Assembly: GCF_024166365.1 (NCBI RefSeq)
Contig: NC_064831.1
Span: 26,092,768-26,156,767, forward strand
DNA length: 64,000 bases
Reading direction: 5' to 3'
Source of the DNA: Elephas maximus indicus
Lineage: Eukaryota; Chordata; Mammalia; Proboscidea; Elephantidae
Positions within the stretch are counted from its first letter, which is position 1; every line of letters begins with the position of its first letter. The position numbers were made by a program, and so were the translations under genes. Of this stretch, positions 48,511 through 58,719 are shown piece by piece. The notes beneath the pieces were generated by a model. The model was not told the origin of the DNA. It was given only the letters and a program-made list of their open reading frames with translations, and searched no databases.

Positions 48511-50456
48511 CATCAAGGTGTCAACTCATACATGAAGAAAACAAAACGTCATTAAAAAGATAGGAAAGATGATAATGAACGTCAAAAGAGACTCAGAAAC
48601 TTGCTCTCAAAAGTAGAGTAGTTAAGGTGAAAGGAAGAAATGATCACATAAAAGAACCAAACAGAAGATATCAAAGGACAGTTCCAGAAGAAAGGTAAAA
48701 TATTATAAAGAAATGTGAAAAGACCTGGAGTTAAAAAACCAAAAGAGAAGAACAATCTCGGCATTTCTCAATGTGAAAGCTGAAGAAAAAATTCAAGCCT
48801 CAAGTTGAGACACTGAAGGATTTTATTGGCAAAATATTATATGATGCAGAAAGCATAAAAAGAAGATGGAAGGAATACACAGAGTCACTGTACCGAAAAG
48901 AAGGTATTCAACTACTTCAGGAGCTAGCTTATGATCAAGAACTGACAATATTGAAGGGAGAAGTCCAAGATTAACTGAAGGCATTGGTGAAAAATAAGGC
49001 TCCAGGAACTGAAGGAATAACAATCGAGATGTTTCAACCTACAGATTCAATGTTGGAACTACTCACTTGCCTAAGCCAAGAAATTTGGAACACAACCACC
49101 CGGCCTACCAGCTGGAAGAGATCCATATATGTGTCCATTCCACAGACAGGTGGTCCAGCAGAATGCAGGAATTATTGAACAATATCATTAATATCACACA
49201 CAAGTAAAATTATGCTGAAAATAATTCAAAAATGATTGCAACAGAACATAGGCAAGGAACTTCCAGAAACTCAAGCTGGATTCAGAAGAGGATCAGAAAT
49301 GGAAGATATTGATGATGTCAGATGTATCTTGACTGAAAGTAGAGAATACCAGAAAGATGTTTACCTGTGCTTTATTAACTATGCAAAGGCATTTGACTGT
49401 GTGGATCATAACAAATTATGGATAATGTTGAGAAGAATGAGAATTCTGAAACACTTAATTGCATTCGTGTAGAACCTGTATATAGACCAACAGGCAGCCA
49501 TTCAAACAGAACAAGGGGATACTGCATGGTTTAAAATCAGGAAAAGTCTATGTAAGGGTTGTATCCTTTCACCATGCTTCCTCAATCTGTATGCTGAGAA
49601 AATAACCCAAGGAGCTGGAAAATATGAAGAACTTAACATCAGGATTGGAGGAGGACTCATTAACAACCTGTGATATACAGATGATACAACCTAGCTTGCT
49701 GAAAGCTAAGATGACTTGAAACACTTACTGATGAAGATCAAAGACTACAGCCTTCAGTATGGATTACACCTCAATGTAAAGAAAACAAAAATCTTCACAA
49801 CTGGACCAATGAGCAACATCATGATAAATGGAGGAAAGATTGAAGTCATCAAGATTTCATTTTACTTGGATCCACAATCAACAGCCATGAAAGCAGCAGC
49901 TGAGAAATCAAAAGACGCATTGCATTGGATAAATCTGCTGCAAAGGACCTCTTTAAAGTGTTGAAGAGCAAAGATGTCACCTTGAAGACAAGGTGCGCCT
50001 GACCCAAGCCACGGTATTTTCAATCGCATCATATGCATGTGAAAGCTGGAGAATGAATAAGGATGACCGAAGAAGAATTGAAGCCTTTGAATTGTGGTGT
50101 TGGCAAAGAATATAGAATATACCATGGACTACCAAAGGAACAAAAAATCTCTCTTAGAAGAAGTACAACCAGAATGCTCCTTAGAAGCAAGGATGGCGAG
50201 ACTGCGTCTTTCATACTTTGGACATGTTGTCAGGAGGGATCAGTCCCTGGAGAAGGACATCATGCTTTGCAACGTATAGGGTCAGCGGAGAAGAGGAAGA
50301 CCCTCAAGGGGGTGGATTGACACAGTGGCTGCAACAATGAGCTCAAGCATAACAACGATTGTAAGGATGGTGCAGGACTGGGCAGTGTTTTGCTCTGTTG
50401 TGCATAGGGCCACTACGAGTCAGAACTGACTTGACGGCACCTAGCAATAACAATAA
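48511..50456 (+). mobile_element. RTE LINE, 5'-truncated and decayed
   Basis: Starts in the linker after the endonuclease (CATGAAGAAAACAAAACGTC) and reaches the 3' end GACGGCACCTAGCAATAACAA. RT pieces: NKAPGTEGITIEMFQPTD (48,984-49,178), QAGFRRGSEMEDIDDV and FINYAKAFDCVDHNKLW (49,236-49,472; the first Asp of motif A is Asn). The RYADD region reads TGATATACAGATGAT, that is, stop-YTDD. C-terminal FELWCWQRI-type text is at about 50,085-50,115. More diverged than the copy at 29,034. Confidence 0.85.
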
Positions 50457-50631
50457 CCTAGTAGCAGCATTAATCCTGAAACTAGAACAATAAGAGTGAC
50501 ATCTGCAATGACCTATAAACCCAACGTTTGTGCATTAATTAAACAAAAGCTGTTAGTAGAAAAATAAATAAATTTTATCGTATTTGTGGAAATATATTTA
50601 TCCCACCTCCCATGGGTCCATCAATTTGTTG

Positions 50632-51065
50632 AACTGTGGTGGTTTGCGTATTGCTATGATGCTGGAAGCTGTGCTGCTGGTATTCAAATACCAGCAGGGT
50701 CACCCAGGGTGAACAGGTGTCAGCTGAGCTTCCAGACTAAGGCACACTTGGAAGAAGGGCCTGGAAGTCCACTTCTGAAAAAAATTAGCCAGTGAAAATC
50801 TTATGAATAGCAACAGAGCATTGTCTGATATACTGCAGGAAGGTGAACCCCTCAGGTTGGAAGGCAATCAAAACACGACTGGGGAAGAGTTACCTTCTCA
50901 AAGTAGAGTCAACCTTAAATACATGCATGGAATAAGCTTTTGAGACTTTCGTTTGCTGATGTGGCATGACCCAAAATGAGAAGAAACAGCTGCAAATATC
51001 CATGAATAATGGGTAAGTGGAATTTACAAAGTATGAACCTGGGAAAATTGGAAGTTTGGAGGTTT
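50632..51065 (+). mobile_element. RTE 5' end fragment
   Basis: Matches the first ~400 bases of the 29,034 RTE: GTATTGCTATGATGCTGGAA, CAGCTGAGCTTCCAGACTAA, GACTGGGGAAGAGTTACC, TTTGCTGATGTGGCATGAC and AAAATGAGAAGAAACAGCTG. Similarity ends near AATTGGAAG (51,054). It begins about 175 bases after another RTE copy's 3' end. Confidence 0.8.
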
Positions 51066-51850
51066 AGGGTCATGTTTCGTGTGACATTCCAGTTAATTGG
51101 CCTAATATCATGTTTAGTACCTCTGTTGTACCTCCTAGTTTGATGTGTAGTGCTTGATGTCTTGCAAGTGGCCATCCAAGACACAATGTTTGGTCTCTGT
51201 TTGCCTGGAACAACAGAGGAAGAAAGAGAATCAGAAGTAGGAGAAAAATATGGAATATGTGGATAGTTGCCTCCATGAACAACTGCCTCCTTTGCCATGA
51301 GAACAGAAGAATTGGATGGTACCTGGCTAACATCACTGAACATTCTGATCAAAGAGTCCAGAGAAGAACCCTGATCAAAAGGGGAAAATGAAGAACAAAA
51401 TATCAAATGCTTATGGACTCTAGAGTTTCTGGAGCCATGAAGGTTGGAAGAACCCCTGAAACTATTGTTGTGAGATAATCTTTAAACCTTAAACCAAAAA
51501 CATTCCGTGAAGTCTTCTTAAAATCAAACAATAGTTTAGCTTAACTAGTAAAACATATCTGCCTTAAGCATTACGCTTTTTTAAGAACTATCTGTATGGA
51601 ATCAAATTGAAAACAGCAACTCAGAAGATTAGATAGGAAACATAGAGAGCAGTGAATTTATGTTAATGGGGAAGTAACAATTTCAGAAAAGGAGGGTGAG
51701 AATGGTTATGTAACTGGAAGAATTTAATCAGTGTCACTAAATGGTACATCTAGAAACTGTTGAACACATGGATGTTTTGCCGTGTATATCCTCAACAACA
51801 ATAAAAAAATAAAATTCTATAAAAAATATAGATAAAAAAAAAAAAAAAAA
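51066..51850 (+). mobile_element. L1-like 3' tail module ending in poly(A)
   Basis: About 770 bases with no ORF, ending ATATCCTCAACAACAATAAAA and a long A-run (51,836-51,851). Phrases such as CCTTGATC-type GATCAAAGAGTCC, TGTCACTAAATGGTACATC and GTTTTGCCGTGTATATCCTC resemble a LINE 3' UTR. It directly follows an RTE 5' end fragment. The family is not certain. Confidence 0.45.
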
Positions 51851-51851
51851 A

Positions 51852-53609
51852 GATATAGCACACTTTATATTCCCAGAGTATGTTTTGAATTATGGCAACT
51901 TACATCAAATGCTGATTTTACCTCCAGACATTTACACATAAGTCTTAACGACACTTTTAAAACTTCTTACACCTGGTTAAGAAAAATAAACTTTTTAAGT
52001 ACAATGAAACCCAGCTTGCTCATTTTCCTTTCTAAAAGATAATGCCTGGTAGTTAGATAAGCATGTATTTCTTTTCATCACAGATCAGTCTTCTGAAGGC
52101 AGAGTTCCAAAACTATGTGATCTGTCCTCCTTTAACAATCCCTTTGACTTATCTCCTCGTTCCTATCATATCCCATCCTTTGCTGGGTTTATTTGAATCC
52201 TTGTGTTCATTTTATTATTAATTAGAAAACACTTTCAAGTAGCATTTTTATTTACTCATGTTGTTGTGGATGCTATTTTTGATAAATTGTGGATGCTACT
52301 TTTGCATCAATTATATGTTTAGAATCATAATACTCGATTTCTAGGCAAGAAAGGTAATTCAGTTATGTCAGCTCTCCCAAATTGCACAATAGAATTAAAG
52401 CCATGTTATGTTCCTATATGGACTCCAGGCCATTTCAATTGGACTTCAAGGAATATTACAGCAAATGGCAAAATCTATGGAATTAGTTCACATTTTCTTA
52501 AAATTCCAGCTTCACTAATTACTGTCCCAATTATGTTTTAATGATTTTTTAATATACAAATTTCATCATTTCCTTATATATTAATTGGGAAATAATATGA
52601 CTTGTAGGAATATTTCAAAGATTAAGCAAGTAAACATTTTTGCAGGTAATATAGATTTAATAAATGACATATTTTGACTAACTGTGGTAAATGGTTTGTA
52701 TATTAGTTAGCCTTATATTCAAAGATACAAAGCAAAAAACTTTCTTTTTCCATTACATTTTACTATGAAAATTCAATTGAGTAAAAATCTAATCTAAAAG
52801 ATAATAAAATGAAGACTGTGTTTGTATCCTTGATTTTGACTAGGACACCAGAAGGCTAGAAATCCGACCAGTATCTCTCACTCTTCATTTCGTGCATTCT
52901 TGATCTGGAGCAAAGACCTTGAACTTGGAGAAAAAGTAGATAAAATATGAGATGAACCTCTTTCTATTAAAACTGGCAGCCTCAAAACATAAGTATGATG
53001 TACTTATTATTTTATGGGTAGGTATAATATCATATTATATTTTATACAAAAAATTCATTTTTTAAAAAATCCATTTAAGTTGTGTTCAACAAGACATTGC
53101 TTCAGAGATTCTAAATACAAGTTTGCCATATATATAAAACATGTATCTTACATTTTTTATTATAAACATATGTATATATATATGTATGTATGTACGTATG
53201 TATTATCTCTACTCTGGAACTTTGTTTTGTCTCTTTGCCAAGTTATAGCACTTGAGGGAATCAAAACTCTTGTTAAAACAAAGCCTTAGAGAATAAATCT
53301 CAGATGACCAGCTCTAAGGAAGCAGTGCCATAAATCTTACTCCTTTCTCTGGCAAAATTGTGCAGTGGAAGTTTCACGTGGACATTCCTAATCACAGAGC
53401 TGATGTGGTACCAACTGTGAACCATCTAGGAACAGAGGCCCAGGATATTGGTGAGGTTTATTTATATAAAACACTTTCGAAAAGTCCCTGTGACCAATTC
53501 AGTTCTTTTAAAATCTAGTAAATTCACTGGGAAAGCTAAATCAATCACAGTTTACTGATGAGCTCCAACTGATCTGAGAAAAAAGCAGATCTCAATTAAA
53601 AAAGTATTG
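51852..53609. other. Unassigned AT-rich DNA
   Basis: Only the TA microsatellite at 53,163-53,203 is recognised. No supported gene. Confidence 0.45.
53163..53203 (+). repeat. TA/TGTA microsatellite
   Basis: ATATGTATATATATATGTAT followed by GTATGTACGTATG. Confidence 0.85.
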
Positions 53610-53745
53610 GGTAATAATGAAACTACTACTATTAATAAAGACAATACTTATGTGATGCTTACTGTATGCCAGGGACTCTTCCAAGTACCTTTAGGTATGA
53701 AATACTTTTAGTCCTAAGAATGAAACACGCATTCTTAGTATAACA
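53610..53745 (-). mobile_element. MIR fragment, minus strand
   Basis: GTGATGCTTACTGTATGCCA and GGGACTCTTCCAAGTACC are the complement of the MIR 3' end. Confidence 0.65.
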
Positions 53746-54112
53746 TTTGACATGTCGGGTTAGTAAATTTCACAAAGAAGAATAAGACATTTGTCAAATG
53801 AAATTTAGCTAGTGTTTCCCCAAGGGCTCTGGGAACAGAAACCCTGGTTTTAACTATTAATTTTACATTGTTTCTCTGTGGTATGCCTCCCACAGCACTA
53901 TGTTTCTTTAACAGGCAAATCTAAAACCAATTCCTCCAACAGGGAGAGACCTGGTAAATGGGCACTTAATAATGCATACACCAATGTTTAGACCTTTTAA
54001 ATTGTGGATGACTGATGCAAATTTTAAATAGGAGTGCCTCCATAGAAATTGAAATTCAAAATGCTTCAACTTGACTTTTAAATATGTATATATGTTAAAG
54101 AGTCCCTTAATG

Positions 54113-54480
54113 ATGTTGTGGCATGGGCTCCGGAGCCAAGTTTTTCTGGATTTGAAATGCGGCTCTCGTCTTTACTGATGGAGCCCTGGTGGCACGATGG
54201 TTAAGATCTCGGCTGCTAATCAAAAGGTCAGTATTTCAGATCCACTAAGTGCTCCTTGGAAGCCCTATGGGTTTCTAAGAGTGAAAATAGACTCGACGGC
54301 AACAGGTTATTCAATAATCGTGTGAACTTGAGTAAACTGTCTAACTCTCAGTTTTTACACTTTCAGTAAGTATAGAACTTATCGCATATTCTTTTTAGTA
54401 GTATCAAAGGAGGAAATACATGCAAAGTGATTGGGATCATGGCTGGCACAGGAAGCCTACTCAATCTGTTTTATTTTGGA
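54113..54480 (+). mobile_element. MIR split by an AfroSINE
   Basis: Left part GGCATGGGCTCCGGAGCCAA with GATTTGAAATGCGGCTC. Right part TGTGAACTTGAGTAAACTG, TGCAAAGTGATTGGG and TGGCTGGCACAGGAAG. The SINE at 54,178-54,311 separates them. Confidence 0.65.
54178..54311 (+). mobile_element. AfroSINE with internal deletion, inside a MIR
   Basis: TGGAGCCCTGGTGGCACGAT head and GACTCGACGGCAACAGG end. The segment between CCCTATGGG and TCTAAGAG is shortened. MIR sequence lies on both sides. Confidence 0.85.
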
Positions 54481-55705
54481 ACACTTCAGAACACACTGCT
54501 CAACTTTTCTTATTGGACTGTTGGCAGAATAGGACCTAGAAATGTTATTTCTTCACTTAAAGTCCAATGTGCACTCTATAATATCGCACTGAGTTTTCAC
54601 AGCCTCAGTTTTTCAACTATTCTTTAACTGAAGAGTTGACATTTTATGGCGACATTGATCCAAAGAATAAATAAAAATAATGTTTTATTATATTTTTCTG
54701 CCTTATTTTACAGATACAAAGAATTAATGTAAGATACAATTATACAGTCACAGGGAAAAATAGATAATAGTAGCTATTAACAATGAACACACTTCAGTAA
54801 TCATCTATTTCAAGGACGCTGTCTCACATATTAAAAAATAGAAGTGAGATAAATTTATGCAACCATTTCCCACATGTACAAAACTCATTACCTACCTAGT
54901 CAGAATTAGACTCCAGGCCTGATTACTCATAATTTTTTAGTATATCATGCTATCGCTCAAGATGGTGAAGTTCTAGTGATTAAAGAGAATGTTTTGGACT
55001 GAAAAGTAATAACAGAACAAAAAAATCTGTAATAAAACACCACATGGCCCAACAACTGTCAATGTGGGGATCAAGGGAATAAGCCCTGCAGGCAGGTAGA
55101 AAAGCTGGCCTCTTACTGGTGGGAGACCTTGGCACAGTTCTTAATGCCACTCTGTAAAACCTTCCAATATTAGCATGTGGGGCTTTGTGAGTGTTAAATA
55201 AAATAAAGCCAATTAGGAGAGGTTTTGTTGGTTTTTCTTCTGATTGTGTAGCTTATAATCATTGTTCAATAAATGTTAGCTATTATTTTTGGAAATGGGT
55301 TTGTGATCTTTTATGCATCAATCTGCTACTGTGCAACCGTAAATACTGCATCTCAAAAAGCACCCAAACCTTTGGATCTAAGGCTGTAAAGTTCAGTGAT
55401 GTATAATTTGTGTATGTGATCATTAAATGACAAAAATACATCATTCATAATTTTATTCCTCATCTTCCCTCATATGAGATTCTCTGGCACTAACTCTTCC
55501 AAGAAAAGATGGTCTTTGGTGAGACAAAAACACTTATTGGCTCATTTATTCACAATGACATTAATTTCTTGTCTACTATATTCCTCCTTCTAAGAAAAAA
55601 TAATATTATCAGTACCCCAATTATTTTATTATATGTAATAATTTCAAAACAGTAACTACTATTTTAAAAGAAAATGACTTACCTTGTTTTCCTGTAACAT
55701 TAGAA
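54481..55705. other. Unassigned DNA
   Basis: No clear gene or repeat. A weak MIR-like phrase near 55,120-55,160 was not strong enough to call. Confidence 0.4.
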
Positions 55706-55905
55706 TAGCCTGGGTGACTCAAATGGCTAAGTACTTTTGGTCAGCACTCTGAACCCACCCACTGGAGACTTGGAAGAAAGGGTTGGCCAACTGCTTCCAA
55801 AAAATCAGCCATTGAAAACCCTATGGGGCTCTGCTCTACTTTCGACACATGGTTCTCCATGAGTTGCAATCAATGGGACAGCAACTGGTTTTGTTTTGTC
55901 TTTTT
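55706..55905 (+). mobile_element. AfroSINE-related element
   Basis: GCCTGGGTGACTCAAATGGC, CTCTGAACCCACCCACTGG, AACCCTATGGGGCTCTGCTC, GAGTTGCAATCAATGGGAC. Diverged variant. Confidence 0.65.
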
Positions 55906-56789
55906 AGTGTTGGAATGACTTTGTAGTTTGATTCTTTTCACTCAAGACATAGGTTCCTTAGGCTTTAAAATTAATATCCAAAATAAGGAGTTATGTTATA
56001 CTCTGCCCATTATGAAATAAAGGTGTAATCAAACACATCCAGTCTGTGGTGTGAAGAGGCATCGCTCAGAATGTTTATTTGAATCCCTACTCTCAGCCAA
56101 GTGCTAATCTAGTTGTTCTAGTTAGAGTAGTGGAGTAAATATTACAGTCGTTCCTATCCTGGAAGCTGAAACTTACATAAAAACAAACAACCAAAAAATA
56201 CCCTCACATTTATATTTGGGAGATGTTATCTGAAGAAAAGAAAAAGTCAAAAGAAGTATAAACTGATTACAGTTTTATGAAATTCTGAAGAGCTGAAGAA
56301 TTGAAGGTCTGGTAATGAATTTTAGTGGTGTAAATTTTAGGAGTACAAAGGTAGAGCTCACAAGAAAATAGTCAATCCACACTTATTTTGCATTTAATCT
56401 GTGTAAACCTGTCATATTCTATGTTATTTACTGTTCCTCATATGTTTATTTCCACTTTGCGGAGTAACAAATAGATTTTCAGTAAAATTACAAATGACAA
56501 ATGCACAAATATACACACACATTTTGAAATGATGGCATGCATGCTTCAGCTCTTTTGCTTGTCTCTTTTTAATTGTTATCATGTGCTTTTTCATGGCTAA
56601 CTGTATAGATCAACAATAGCTGAGTCATCATTTCTCTAGTAATTATGAACATTTCTCTTATACACTGCTCTCTATCTAGTCCTTTTTTTTTTGTATGGAT
56701 GGAATTCACACCCCACAACTGGATTCCTGCTTATTTATAGGACAAGTAATTTTATAGTACACTGTTTAAATATATTGTATTCTTTATAA

Positions 56790-56847
56790 TGTTTAGTCCA
56801 CTAAATCTGTAGTAATCTGGCACAGCTGCAATAGGAAACTAATACAG
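56790..56847 (+). mobile_element. MLT1-type LTR 3' fragment
   Basis: TAGTCCACTAAATCTGTAG and CACAGCTGCAATAGGAAAC with TAATACAG, the last ~58 bases of an MLT1-like LTR. Confidence 0.55.
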
Positions 56848-56923
56848 ACAGCGTGAGAAAACAGTGGGAACGAATAGAGTTTACACACATAATCAAGTTG
56901 ATTTGCCAATCTCCATCCTACTC

Positions 56924-57096
56924 ACTGGAAACCCTGGTGGAGTAGTTGTCAAGCGCTAAGGCAGCTAACCAAAAGGTCAGCCATTCGAATCCGCCAGGAG
57001 CTCCTTGGAAACCCTATAGGGCAATTCTACGCTGTCCTATAGGGTCATTATGAGTAGGAATCCACTTGAAAGCAACGGGTTTTGGTTTGGGTTTTG
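56924..57096 (+). mobile_element. AfroSINE with 8-bp TSD
   Basis: ACTGGAAACCCTGGTGG head to GGTTTTGGTTTGGG tail. TCCTACTC at 56,916-56,923 and 57,097-57,104. It ends about 340 bp before the intact OR coding exon. Confidence 0.85.
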
Positions 57097-57104
57097 TCCT
57101 ACTC

Positions 57105-57446
57105 CAAGCCAAGAATAACTGAAATTAAAAAAAAAAAAAGGAATGAGAAGTGAAGGTATGACTCTAAATAGATCAAACACGACTATGTCATGTTTTATTG
57201 GTGACATTAGAGTTGAAAAATATAGTGATACATTTATAGGTGCAGTTTATTTTTGTGTTAATACTTATTTATTTCTGATTTATTTCCCATGTAGCATAAA
57301 GTTGACCGTTTCACATCACATGAATGTATCAGACTCAGACATTATACCCAGAATCATAGAGAGAGTGTCTTCAATACCTCGTGAAGATCTCAAGCTATAT
57401 TTAATGTATTAAAACATTAAATAATATTGATTGACAACATTTTTCT
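57105..57446. other. Presumed intron end before the intact OR exon
   Basis: An 89-codon open frame at 57,143-57,412 has no family features. The region lies directly before the splice acceptor and is best read as intronic. Confidence 0.4.
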
Positions 57447-57562
57447 CTCTTTCAGCTGCTCGCCTTCTCCCGTTCTTTTCTTCTTTTTCTCATCTTTCTC
57501 CTGCCCCTCCTTCTCCTCCTTGTTCTTCTGTCTCTCTCTGTCTCTTGTTTTTGCTGTACTTA
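57447..57562 (+). promoter_or_regulatory. Splice acceptor and pyrimidine-rich 5' leader of the intact OR
   Basis: TTTCTCTCTTTCAG ends at 57,455 and fits a 3' splice site. OR genes usually splice a non-coding 5' exon to the coding exon just upstream of the ATG. The leader from 57,456 to about 57,555 is almost pure pyrimidine and contains no AG. The next AG is at 57,577-57,578, inside codons 5-6 of the receptor. Confidence 0.6.
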
Positions 57563-58489
57563 ATGATGAATTTTTCAGCTGTCTCAACGTTTGTTCTACT
57601 TGGATTTGGAGGGGGTCCAGGGATGCAGGCAATACTATTTCTGATCTTTTTGATCTTGTATGTCTTATCTGTGGTTGGGAACTTTGGCATGATCGTAATT
57701 ATCAAGATGTACTCCCACCTCCACACCCCGATGTATATCTTCCTCCAAAGCCTTTCCTTGTTGGACATCTGCTATTCTTCCACAATTGCACCTAGGGCTC
57801 TGGTGAACTTCTTGCAGAAAGACCACACAGTTTCCTTTGGTGGGTGTGCAGCTCAGTTTTTCTTCCTGTCTCTTTTTGGAACCACAGAAACCTTCCTCCT
57901 GGCTGCTATGGCCTATGACCGCTACATCGCCATCTGTAACCCCCTGCTATACTCTGTGAGTATGTCTCACAAAGTCTGTGTACTCTTAGTGGCAGGGTCC
58001 TACTTGTGGGGTGTGGTGAATGCTGTCACTCAAACAACGATGACTTTCTCCTTGCCCTTTTGTGGGTCCAATGAGATCAATGACTTTTTCTGTGATGTAC
58101 CTCCACTCTTGTCCCTCTCATGCTCAGATACATTTATAAACCAATTGATTCTTCTTGGTTTATGTGGCTCCATTATTGTCAGTACATCCCTGATTGTATT
58201 GGTCTCATACATCTGCATCGTATCAGCAATTCTGAGGATCCGTACTGTGCAGGGACGCCAAAAAGCTTTCTCCACCTGTGCCTCCCACCTGACTGGGGTT
58301 TGCTTGTTTTATGGTACTATTTTCTTCATGTATGCACAACCCAGTGCCATCCATGCCATGGAGCAGAGTAAAGTAGTGTCCATCTTTTACACTATCGTCA
58401 TCCCCATGTTGAACCCCCTGATATACAGCCTGAGGAACAAAGATGTCAAACAAGCTCTGAGGAGCAGCAGGCAGAAGCTCTCTTTGTGA
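57563..58489 (+). CDS. Intact class II olfactory receptor (308 aa)
   Basis: Seven-helix odorant GPCR of the olfactory neuron cilium, expected to couple to the olfactory G protein. All family landmarks are present. N3 (NFS) is a glycosylation site; GN of helix 1 is at 39-40; HTPMYIF at 54-60; C95 with C177 forms the usual disulfide; [10 protein letters not shown] at 116-125; SY at 215-216; [10 protein letters not shown] at 234-243; [12 protein letters not shown] at 281-292. The length is normal. The open frame extends upstream to 57,431, but that ATG precedes the splice acceptor at 57,455 and its extra 44 residues are low-complexity, so the ATG pair at 57,563/57,566 is chosen. The sequence looks closest to the OR5/OR8/OR9 group; the subfamily is not certain. 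No stop or frameshift is seen, so it is probably functional. It is the only intact OR here. An AATAAA lies 196 bp past the stop. Confidence 0.93.
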   Translation: MMNFSAVSTFVLLGFGGGPGMQAILFLIFLILYVLSVVGNFGMIVIIKMYSHLHTPMYIFLQSLSLLDICYSSTIAPRALVNFLQKDHTVSFGGCAAQFFFLSLFGTTETFLLAAMAYDRYIAICNPLLYSVSMSHKVCVLLVAGSYLWGVVNAVTQTTMTFSLPFCGSNEINDFFCDVPPLLSLSCSDTFINQLILLGLCGSIIVSTSLIVLVSYICIVSAILRIRTVQGRQKAFSTCASHLTGVCLFYGTIFFMYAQPSAIHAMEQSKVVSIFYTIVIPMLNPLIYSLRNKDVKQALRSSRQKLSL

Positions 58490-58684
58490 TTATTGTGGCT
58501 GTGAATCTCATAAACTGTCCTGGGCTTCTCTGGAAATCACTGCTACTAAATGGATTATGTTTTTCAAATCTGGCATTCATGAGTTTTTTTAGTTTAAGTA
58601 TTGGAGTCTGTGATCTAGAAGGTAGAGCGTATTTTAAGTATATTTATATGTCTACCAACAAACAGAAATCTAGAACTTATGCTA

Positions 58685-58690
58685 AATAAA
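58685..58690 (+). terminator. Candidate polyadenylation signal of the intact OR
   Basis: AATAAA lies 196 bp downstream of the OR stop codon, followed by GTGTAG. The position is reasonable for a short OR 3' UTR, but such hexamers are frequent in AT-rich DNA. Confidence 0.35.
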
Positions 58691-58719
58691 GTGTAGACTG
58701 GAAAAACAGGTGATTGAAT

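Noticed and set aside
57431..57562. N-terminal extension of the intact OR (44 extra codons)
   Set aside because: The upstream ATG lies before a good splice acceptor, the extra residues are a translated pyrimidine tract, and the OR length from 57,563 is exactly as expected.
57427..57795. 122-codon plus-strand frame overlapping the OR start
   Set aside because: Shadow of the OR in another frame and translation of the pyrimidine tract.
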